Shown piece after piece: positions 11,601 through 23,263 of a DNA stretch of 64,000 nucleotides. The stretch comes from Dendrolimus kikuchii. Its lineage: Eukaryota > Arthropoda > Insecta > Lepidoptera > Lasiocampidae. The notes below the pieces were generated by a model, which was not told the origin of the DNA, made no database searches, and saw only the letters and a list, made by a program, of their open reading frames with translations. The stretch's first letter is position 1. Each line of letters starts with the position of its first letter. The position numbers and the translations under genes are program-made. The stretch lies in contig CM034407.1 in assembly GCA_019925095.2 (NCBI GenBank), forward strand, positions 5,541,210 through 5,605,209, given 5' to 3'.

Positions 11601-14600
11601 TTGGGAAGTGTTGTCTAACGAGGTGAGTAACAATCATTTGAGATAGCTGTCGACAACCAGCCGATATATCAAAAATATCATCATCCGACTAACGGCAGTA
11701 CATTAGCTGGTTAAAAATCTAGCTGGTGGCTAATTGGCTAATGGTTGAATTACTCACCATCCGACGGTCGACGGCTAAACCGTCAACTTGTCGGTTTTCG
11801 GTTTTATCCGACAAGCATTAGCCAGTAGGCGAAGTGTTTGACAAACTTAGCCATGGCTATTATGTGAACAACCACAATTAGCTGGATTTTACAAAAGCTT
11901 CCGGACCTCTAATTTGAGGGCATCTGAATCAAATCCTTTTACACAACATCTGAACTACCAGATGGTAAGATAAGATGGACATGGTAGAACTTAAAAATTA
12001 CTCAGTTGTTAGTGTTCGAGAGCGGGACGAAAGGTTAATTAACCCCCATAAGACTCGTCACTGAGTGTCGATCAACTAACCAATTAGCAAAATCCATATG
12101 ATATTATGTATGTGAGTCTAATAGCGTACTAATTGTTGTTTGAAAAGTAATTTAACAAAACTATATCATAGAATGAAAATTAGGTTAGATGTTTTACAGC
12201 TGTATTGTAATACTAGCAGGCCTGATAGACATAGTCCTGCTCAAAAAAAATTAAAACCTTGATATTTTCTTAAGTTTTCGCGACTTGTATACATAATAAA
12301 ACTACGTTTTAACGGTTTTAAGCGCGGTAATTTTATTTGATTTTGGTTTTTCCGACGTTTCGGCCACTTTTCAGTGGCCGTGATCACGGAAGACAAAGAT
12401 GTCAAGTGTCAACGAGTATTGTTAAAGTTTTATTTAGCCTACCGCCAACTTATTAATTTTAATTATTTAATTTTTTAATTTTGTTTATGGTTATTATTTA
12501 ATCTATGGGAGCCTAATCTAATTTACTACCGCTTCGCAACATGTTATGGCTTGAAGAGAAGAAGCGGCGCAAGAAACTCTTCAGCAAACATGCCTAGCTC
12601 TAATAATTTTATATAATATTAAAATGGGTGGAAGGAAAAATAAAAGTAATTATCAGTCAAGTTGGTTTGTGTTCCGTTGTACGCAGAAAGAGCTCACAGT
12701 GTCTTGAGGTCTGGCAGCTGGTTTTTGCTGGGTTTGGGTCTTAATAGTTTTGATAATTGGATCCCAAACAGGTGGTACTTGCCAACCATCTTCTCTATTG
12801 AAATTTGGGTGTTTTTTGATTTCAATAGCCTCACGCATCATTCTAGGTATGAAACGATTCTCTTTCGCGAGGATTTGTGGGTTATCGAATCTGATGTAGT
12901 GGTTGGGTTTATCCAGCGTGTGTTCACTGATCGCAGACTTCGTAGACCTTGTGTGTTTCATGTCAGCAATGTGTTCTTTTACTCGTGTTTTTATGCTCCT
13001 CTTTGTTTGCCCAATGTATGACAATCCACACTCACAATCAAGCTTGTAAACCCCTGCATCCTGGAGTGGGATATTGCATTTCACAGGTCTCAGAAATTGG
13101 GTAATCTTTTTCTGCGGCTTGAAATATGTTTTGATTGAAGCTCGCCTGAGGATGTGACCAATTCTGTCTGTGACCCCCTTGATGTAGGGTAGGGTAGCAG
13201 GGCACCGCTCAACTGAAGGTGGTTTGGGGCCTTTGTGACGTTGGTGTGGAGTCTTCAGCTGATTGCGTTGTAGAACTCGCTTGACATGCTGAAGCTCTCA
13301 GAAAAAGGCCTTAATTACGCAATAACCCCGCGAAAAATACCTTTTGAAAACATAATCTGCAACGTAGAGGAATGTCTGGTAAGGAACAGCATGCAGAAAG
13401 AGGATGCGGAAGCTATACGACAAGATATCTCATCGGTTTTACGCCGTAGTCGTCTACCCAAACCGAATCTCACTCGTGCTGAATATATTGCCTTAAAAAA
13501 CATTCGCAATAAACCAGAAATAACCGTGCTCCGTGCAGATAAAGGTAACGCGACTGTCGTCATGGATACGTCTGATTACAATAGTAAAATACAAGATCTT
13601 TTATCGGACGAAAGCACTTATAAAAAGGTCAAAACTGACCCCACGGATAAAGTAACCAAACAAACAATCGCGGTTATGAAAAAACACTCCGAAAAATTAA
13701 GCTTAGACGTATCCGCACTCACACCATCTTGCGCCAAAGCGCCTAAACTGTATGGGTTACCTAAAATTCACAAAAACAACATCCCCTTGCGCGATCTACT
13801 AAAACATTGCCTCACATCTGGCTATTTCGTGTGGGACTACGGCTTCTATGACCAAATCAACGGTGTAGCCATGGGCTCACCGGTGTCTCCTGTCGTAGCT
13901 GACATTTTTATGGAAGACTTCGAGCAGAAGGCACTGGATACCGCTCCGGCTAAGCCGAAGATGTATAAAAGGTACGTAGACGATACTTTTGCCGTCCTCC
14001 CAAACGATAAAGTCTCTGCATTTCTAGATCATCTCAATTCCATTAGCAGTAATATTAAATTTACTATGGAACTAGAGGCAAATAATAAATTAGCTTTTCT
14101 GGATGTGCTCATCCTAAGGAACCCTGACAATACTCTTGGTCATACGGTGTATAGGAAACCTACCCATACAGATAAATACCTTAATGGTTCGTCTCACCAC
14201 CATCCTAGTCAGTTAGCTACCGTGGGCAAATCTTTGTTTCAGAGAGCACGGAAAATTTGTGACGAGAACCACATAGCTGGAGAGCTTCAGCATGTCAAGC
14301 GAGTTCTACAACGCAATCAGCTGAAGACTCCACACCAACGTCACAAAGGCCCCAAACCACCTTCAGTTGAGCGGTGCCCTGCTACCCTACCCTACATCAA
14401 GGGGGTCACAGACAGAATTGGTCACATCCTCAGGCGAGCTTCAATCAAAACATATTTCAAGCCGCAGAAAAAGATTACCCAATTTCTGAGACCTGTGAAA
14501 TGCAATATCCCACTCCAGGATGCAGGGGTTTACAAGCTTGATTGTGAGTGTGGATTGTCATACATTGGGCAAACAAAGAGGAGCATAAAAACACGAGTAA

Positions 14601-17600
14601 AAGAACACATTGCTGACATGAAACACACAAGGTCTACGAAGTCTGCGATCAGTGAACACACGCTGGATAAACCCAACCACTACATCAGATTCGATAACCC
14701 ACAAATCCTCGCGAAAGAGAATCGTTTCATACCTAGAATGATGCGTGAGGCTATTGAAATCAAAAAACACCCAAATTTCAATAGAGAAGATGGTTGGCAA
14801 GTACCACCTGTTTGGGATCCAATTATCAAAACTATTAAGACCCAAACCCAGCAAAAACCAGCTGCCAGACCTCAAGACACTGTGAGCTCTTTCTGCGTAC
14901 AACGGAACACAAACCAACTTGACTGATAATTACTTTTATTTTTCCTTCCACCCATTTTAATATTATATAAAATTATTAGAGCTAGGCATGTTTGCTGAAG
15001 AGTTTCTTGCGCCGCTTCTTCTCTTCAAGCCATAACATGTTGCGAAGCGGTAGTAAATTAGATTAGGCTCCCATAGATTAAATAATAACCATAAACAAAA
15101 TTAAAAAATTAAATAATTAAAATTAATAAGTTGGCGGTAGGCTAAATAAAACTTTAACAATACTCGTTGACACTTGACATCTTTGTCTTCCGTGATCACG
15201 GCCACTGAAAAGTGGCCGAAACGTTGGAAAAACCAAAATCAAATAAAATTACCGCGCTTAAAACCGTTAAAACGTAGTTTTATTATTAAAACCTTGAATC
15301 CGATTCCAGGGCTATTTACCGGATCCAATTGTGAATCTGAACCATCCGGGGACCCACTCGATTACACACAAAAATATTCATCAAGATTGGTCTAGGGGTT
15401 TAGGAGTGTAGTGACATACACACAAACAGAAGAATTTTGTACATAATAATTTATTATATAGATTTGTCCACTTCCCTATTGCTTCAGGAGGTGATATCGT
15501 TCTGCCGGGTACGTTTGCTGAGCGGCTGGGAGCCGGCGGCGGTGTGCGAGGCGCTGATGCAGCGCTGCCTCGCGCCCAACTGCGCGACCGGCGGCCTCGG
15601 CTGCGACAACATGACTGTGTTGCTAATATGCCTGGCACCCTTCCCCAGGTCCATCGCGCCGGTGAGTTCCTAATTCCAATAGATATTCTGTCTCTTTCTA
15701 GAGTTCCGGTACCCAAAAGACAAAAATATATACGTGGGAATAGTAAAACGAAAAGGAAAAAGAGTAATAATCAAGTGACACTGATAGACGGACAAGTGAC
15801 ACTGTCAGACGGACAAGTGACACTGACATACGGACAAGTGACACTGACGAACGAACAACACACAGCATTGGCGATGGTTGGAGGCATAGTAAAGTCCGCG
15901 GCGCAAAAGAAGACCCACGGGAAATAAAAGAACTAAAAGTAGTGGCAGATCTGCTATATAATATAATTTTGTTCGTAAAGTAGCCAGGAAATAAATTTAC
16001 AACTTTAATTATGCAATATTTTGTATTTATTATTCAGTAATTACCTACATTGATTTACGGATTAGAAAATAATTACTCTGGTAGGATTCAGCATCTGTCG
16101 GACTTCTTTCACGGCGCGGACCTTTATATGTGGGAACGGCAACACGGGAAAGAAAAAATAAAATAAACAAGTGGCAGTGACAGACGGACAAGTGACACTG
16201 ACAGACGGACAAGTGATACTAACACACTAACCACTGTGAATTGAATCCTGTAGAATTTCTATAGAAAATTTGTAGGATTCAACTCTCTTATGAATGAGCC
16301 GTACTACAATACTATGCTCCAAGCTTGCAACATAAAAAAAGGTCGATCGCAACTGTCATTTCAGTCCAGGAAATTAACAATCGAAGTGTAGCTTTTGCTC
16401 GCGCGGCTTCGCTTGAGTTACTGTAAATTTTGTAGACACGAGTGGAGCACTGGCCCTTGGGAATCCCATACGCCCTTCGGTACTTGCTTCCGGGCCCGGA
16501 GATAGTGTGGCATTCTCCCAGCGTCAAAATAATAATAATAATAATTAATACTCGTAACGCCATCTAGTGAAGGTGGAACCAAACATTACAGCAAGACATT
16601 AAAATTGCGTTGTCCTTCATCCTCGTTGCCATGACAATGTATTTTGTTAGTGAACTGCCACGGTGGCGCTAATAAAATGCGATCGGGGCGCCATCTTTTT
16701 GCAGCTATGATATTTACGGCTATCTCTCGGGAATAGTATCTTATTTCTGAATGAAAAGTACCCTCATTACTTTTGTTGTCATTATCGATACCACTGACAA
16801 CGTGTATGCGTAATTCAGGACCTGATTGATCGTAGTTAAATCGCGAATGCGTAACAAACAAAAAAAACATATTTGCATTTATTATATTAGTTATTATATT
16901 ATATTAGTTAGTAACTAGAGCTTTCCTTGCGGCTACGCTGTGTGAATAACCCTAGGTAGTAGCTCTATGTTACGTACATAATAATTTAATTGTTTTTTAT
17001 TTATTTATAAATATTTAAATTATAGGTGCTTGTTCAATTCGCTACAATTACAAAGGAACTAATCTAATAAAGTGTAGACAGAGGCCGTCGGTATGGCTCT
17101 ACAACGATAAAATATGAATGAATGAAAACTCTTTATTGCTCACCATAAACTTAAATCTAGACAATTGATATGGATACATTTGCATTAGAACAATGGGCGG
17201 CCTTATCGCTTATAGCGATCTCTTCCAGGCAACCCAGTGCCTAAGGAGATTTTAAACATAATTTCAATAAACGATTTTTGGTGGTGTACTAAACTAAAAT
17301 AAAATAATATAATCACAATCAAATGCTAGTAAAAATAAAATAAAATGAAATATACATATATAATTAGATATACGATGATATTATAAATTACATATATTTA
17401 CATTCGAACAATAGATACATTCATGTAATGCAATAATTTTATTTCATAGATTGTTTGCTACAACTCTATTAATTCTTCAAAAAGTAATTTTGTAACATAC
17501 TTCTGTACAAAACTTATAAAAAAAAGAATTTGAGATATAAAGAGAATATGAAATATAAGGAAAAACAATATTTAGCTAGACGTGTTGCTGGGGAGTTTCT

Positions 17601-20600
17601 TGCCGCTTCTTCTCCTTTACAGCATCAACACGTTGCGAAGCGGTGTACATAGAATAGGAAGTAAAAATTAAATTTTAACTTACATGTATGACCTTCAAAA
17701 AGTGTCCTCTAGTGGAACTTATTTTGAATAAAAACTTTAGAATTTGAATTTAGACCAATAATGGTCAGTGTAAAAGTATTACATTTATTTGGTAGATGTG
17801 TACATAAATTTGGTGTTCTGTTTTCGCAGTGCCCTTTCCAATGTCTCGATACGTCGCACCCGAACAAGTACTGGAGTCTCACTCCGTCCAGGCGTTTCTG
17901 TTAATTATAAATAACGAGAATTTTACACAAAAAATCCCCCCCCCCCCTCTCCATCGCCAATAAAGAAACTCCAATAAGCACAAGATTTTTTTATAATTAT
18001 ATTTTTTTTTTCTATAAATCTTGATATTAAATTTATTGTTTATGTGCGACTTTGTTCTTTGATATATACTGATTTCATTATATTCTTGCTGAATCGTCCC
18101 TGTTGATTAACTTTCTAACATTCAACGTTTTTTTTTGTCAATTCTTTTTTAACATTCTTTAACCCGTATCGAAGTATGTATATTAAATACGCTAAAAGTG
18201 TACTGACGACTTTTGAGATGCCTTGAAAGGGTTTATTTAATCTATAAGCTCAGCGACACACCAGCGGAGCGTTCCGCGCGGAAAATTCGCCGACGGAACG
18301 CGGCGGAAATTCCGCTGATACGTATCATACGGGTTATTTGTACATTTGCCATACAACCCACAGCCAGGTGGTAGGGCATTTGCCCGACTGGATGGCTACC
18401 ACCCCTGGTCTAAAGTATGTCGCCATAACAACCTTGAGTTGTGTTCCGGCATTAGTGACCAGGTTCCAGTCTCCTTTAAGAGAGCAGCAGCGCATTTGTA
18501 GCACCAATGGTGTTGCAAATGTCCATAGGCAACGGTAACTGCTTTCCATAAAGTGGGCCGTCTGCCTGTATGCTGAACTCCTGCAATAAAAAAAAATTTA
18601 AAAAGCATTGCGAACGTATTTAGCCAAACTCTCCGCCGCCGAACGTTCCGAAGGTGTGTCGTTAGGCTTAGTCTCTTCAATGAGAATAGACCGGAATAGA
18701 ATAGAAGGGGACGATGTGTAGATAAATAAAAGATAATTAATTAATTTTATATGAAAGAACAAGTCGTACTGTTTTTTTAAACGCCTTATTATTAAAACTC
18801 GTATTTGTACCAAAAAAAATGAATTTGATGGACTGATTATATTGTTATAAGACTCACGCGTGCCATTTTTATGTCTTGGAATGTTTATTAAAAATAAATA
18901 AGTAATAATAATAATTGTTATATTAAATTTTCGAGATTAATAATGGTGAACGGCAATGTGCTATATATCTAAAAGGTACTTGATAGGTTGTTACATCGAT
19001 TTTTATCATTGTTAATTCATGTTTTATCAATTTTTATTACAAAATCAGACATAGCAATGTCGTATTTACTTTCAATACCATCGTATTATTTGTTTATAAT
19101 GTTTTTATGTGCCGTATTTGAAATCATGGTTTTAAAAGCTTTGTGTCGCTTATGATTGTTTTCCTACCTGGCAATACTGTTATTTTTTTACAATTTTTGA
19201 TTTGCTAGAAAAAATACTGTTAATAACAGTATTCATAATGAAACTACGTTTTAAGCGCGATAATTTATTTGATTTTTATTATTCTGACGTTTCGGCCACT
19301 TTAGTGGCTGTGATCACGGAAGACAAAGATGTCAAGTGTCAAGTGTCAATCAGTATTGCTGAAGTTTTATTTAGCCTACCGCTAACTTGTTCATTTTAAT
19401 GATTTAGTTTTAATTTTGTTCATGGTTATTATTAACTCTATGGGAGCCTAATCAAACATGTTGTGTCTTGAAGAGAAGAAGCGGCCCAAAAACTCTTCAG
19501 CAAACATGCCTAGCTCTAATTTTATACATAAAATAATTTTATATTTAATTATATTAGGCTCCCATAGAGTAAATAATAACCATAAACAAAATTAAAACTA
19601 ACAATACTCGTTGACAATTGACATCTTTGTTTTCCGTGATCACGGCCACTGAAAAGTGGCCGAAATGGCGGAATAATAAAAATCAAATAAATTACCGCGC
19701 TTAAAACCGTTAAAGCGTAGTTTTATTATGTACACTAGTCGCGAAAACTTAAGAAAATATTAACAGTATTCATTTTATGCTTTCTCTGTTCAAATTTTGG
19801 CATGCGTATCTTAAATTTAATTGTGAATTTTAATTAAGCATGATTTTATTTGAATGTCTGCATGTTTTAAAGGTAATGCTTATTTAGCATGGTAAAGCCT
19901 TCTACTGTATGTACCTACCTATATGCTATAAATTTGAAAACTAAAAAAAGGGGATTGCATGATTTATATAACTATTGATTTTATCGTATTAATCATCCAT
20001 TTAGAGGGCTTTACTTATAAGCAATATTATATATAGGGGAAACTGTATCATTCTTGGCACTTCCCTCCTCGTCTCCCCAATATTTGGCACCCAACTAGTT
20101 TATTTGGAAATATAAATCTATTTTTTTTCTGTGGCCATAAAATTATATTATTACCAGGATTTGTCCGCGACTTCGTCCACGCTTGACAAGAAATTCCCGC
20201 GGGATTCCCGGGATACAAAGTATCGCAGCATTTAAAATAAGAATGTAAGCTGAATAGTTTTAGTGGAAACTGTGTCGGAATAACCTAATTTTTATGCACC
20301 TCCTGGGAAACTTCCTGCGGGATTCTCGGGCATAAAAAATATCACACATTTTATTGCATTAAATTTGCTATCGATCAGCGAATCACATTGGAATTCGATT
20401 ATTTTTTTATTTTGGCCATTTTAAATCTATTCTAGAAAAATTCCCGCGGGATTCCCAGGATAAAAAGTAGCGCAGAGTTTAAGTCTAAGAATTAGCTGTC
20501 GATCAGCTTAAACCGCATCGAAATGGGCCCAGTAGTTTTTACGTGATTCCCGAACAAACAGACAAGAAATTTAAAAAAAATGAATCGTGTTCTCCATCGT

Positions 20601-23057
20601 TTGTATAGTCTATCCCAGTTGTTTTTTTTTAAATAGCTTCAACAGACATGGGCTGTTTAGAATTTTAGAATATTTTAGATTTGTGTATGGCTATAAAATA
20701 AAAGACATATTAAGATTTCTTCATGTTTTATTTTAAATAGGGTAGCCAATCATTGATGCTCGGTTTCTGAGGTACTTTTAACTGTAGTTTATCTGTTCGC
20801 TAGCGCTATCGGTTCAATAACTTATAAAATTGCATTTCTGAACACACCATCGTACGATAGTTAAACTAGGTTCAACTTAACTGACCGACCAATATTAGGC
20901 GTTTATCTATTCCATATCATTTGTTTGTTGTAAATAAATATTAGATATTCCTTCTTAAATAGATCCATCTAGTGTCGAGTTTTGGTACTAGTTCTACGTT
21001 AACAGTTAACCTAAGTTTATCTATTACATAACTTTATGGAATCAATTTGACGGCCTCTGTGGTTGAGCGGGCTAAGCCTTTGCCGGCCTACCTCACTGCA
21101 ACGCAGAGGCTCCGGCTTCGATTCCTGGTATAGTAAATATCGGAAAACGTCTTTTCTCCGTTATTTACTATGGTCTGGGTGTCTGGGATCGGCCCCAGAA
21201 TAGACCGTTGTATATTACCCATAACACAAGCGTAGCTTGCTTAATTTGGGGATATACAATATGTGTGTTTGTCTGCCGATTATTATTATTATTAAGTATT
21301 ATTGAACTCATGACTGGTAACCTCAGAAACCGGGCATGAGGGAAGTTTCCTGTTTGTATTTTCACAGCTGAATTATAAATTGCCAATTATAAAGTATTTT
21401 AATCGCGGTGAAGCGTGAATTTGTATTTGTGAAAATATGTTGTAGAAATACACCGCATCGAGTACGTAATTGTTGCATGTTCTATTTGTATAAATGCTAT
21501 TTTAGATATGTCATAATACTTGCCAACATCCCAATACAAACGAGATCTTATCGTGGTGGGGCGCCACTTTCGCAGACTCGATGCTTCGATTTTGTGTCAG
21601 CTTCACGCTGGGCGTTTTTCGTAAAGGACTAATGTCAAAGTCACTGACGTCAATGTTTTTTGAGAAGCCGTTTTAACCCTTTAGCTCACTATTAGCACAT
21701 ATGTGTCCGCGATGAGAGTGCAGATCGCGTTTGTGCACGTAATCGTTAATTGTGTTGTTGTCTCACTCTGTTTACATAGGAGTTGTCTGATTTGTATGAA
21801 ATGGGTATATTTTCTTGGTATATTACGAGATAGTGAGAGTGTTAGTCTTGCGGCTTTTTGGTATATCCATAATTGTCTTAAGGGTTTTTTTTATCATCGC
21901 AAGACAACTCACAATTCGGAAATTTGGCGCTAATAATATTATATAAAATATCACTCTGTAAACTTTTTCACTATGGGGCTTGCTTATTTCAAGGTAATGC
22001 GTGTGACTGTGGCATTTTTCCAAAGCAGATTGGAAGATACACATCGGTAATTTCGATGTATATAACTATAGGTCTCTCACGATGATTTCCTTCACCGTTA
22101 GCACGTGGTAAGTGTAACAGTATGCATTATAGTGAACTGTGGCCACTAGTAACACTTTTGTGCGCAATTTTTTAAAGCGCAGAAGAGAATTTAATCAAAT
22201 AATTACTATTTCTTGTGATATTTTCCAAATTATTATATATATATGTTACAGTCATAGTGATTAAATAGCTATTATACATAATGACTGGTCATTATATATA
22301 ATAGCAAAATTGACTAGACAATGTGATAAATTAATCACTTTATCCGGATATTATTCATAATAGCGGGTCACAGTTAGCCAAAGTAATAAATACGGTCTAA
22401 CTGACTTGTAAGAATAAATAATAATTATAACCCAGTTAATTCATGTCAGTTCAGTTTAAATATTCTATTATTGTAGTCTTTAAAGAGTGATACCAAATAC
22501 TTGTATTGATCTCTGTGGTTTTTTTTTAAATTTTGTTTTATGGCTAGTGAGCTTTAAATTTACTTTATAAATTAAAGTTAAATAACTTTATAACAATGAT
22601 AATTAACGTAGAATTATTATCTACGACAGTGTTATTTTAATTCTTAGGCAAATTGAAATATAATTTTATAATCGTTACCTGTACCTACTTGTTTTATTAC
22701 ATTATCCAAGTCTTCGAAGATATTATATAAAATTGCTAGTTAATGTGATTAATTCTGTGTCAATTATCACTTTATCTAAATTGAGTAGACATTATAAATA
22801 ATGACTAGATAGTATATATAATATCCGGATTTATTACTTTGGCTGTAATATATTGTAATAACATGTGATCTGTGCAATGAAACGTCACAGTCATTAGAAG
22901 TGACTTACGGCCGACCCCCTCGCTCCTCGCCCCTCTTAAGAAATATACTTAGACGCTAACACACTAAAGATTTAAGATTAACAAAGTGTAAAATAATAAA
23001 ATAAATATAATATTTAAATAAAATAAATAGTGTTTCAAATCAAACATCACAATAATA

Positions 23058-23138
<81 letters not shown>

Positions 23139-23153
23139 GTATATATATATATT

Positions 23154-23186
<33 letters not shown>

Positions 23187-23187
23187 T

Positions 23188-23263
<76 letters not shown>

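Larger units (their letters stand above)
12263..15284 (+). mobile_element. Penelope-like element with 1-kb inverted arms and 13-bp target duplication
   Basis: The left arm 12293-13299 and right arm 14280-15286 are reverse complements of one another, both 1007 bases, and differ at only one position I could see (12354). The 13-mer ATTAAAACCTTGA flanks both sides (12250-12262; 15285-15297). Its last base and the right arm's outermost two bases overlap this junction, so the border is certain only to about two bases. The left end alone carries an extra tail, TATTTTCTTAAGTTTTCGCG. The forward copy carries the reverse transcriptase/GIY-YIG ORF. The left arm carries only its 3' part in reverse. Inverted partial copies are a known habit of Penelope-like elements. 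The element lies in phosphatase intron 5, within another repeat. Confidence 0.88.

Noticed and set aside
14558..14917. 119-codon minus-strand frame (also 12662-13021 on +)
   Set aside because: Antisense of the GIY-YIG coding arm of the Penelope-like element.
15544..15927. 127-codon frame overlapping phosphatase exon 6
   Set aside because: Different frame from the conserved exon and made partly of the 21-bp repeat.
15772..16230. CRISPR-like regular repeats
   Set aside because: Units are directly adjacent without spacers, in a eukaryotic intron; they are minisatellites.
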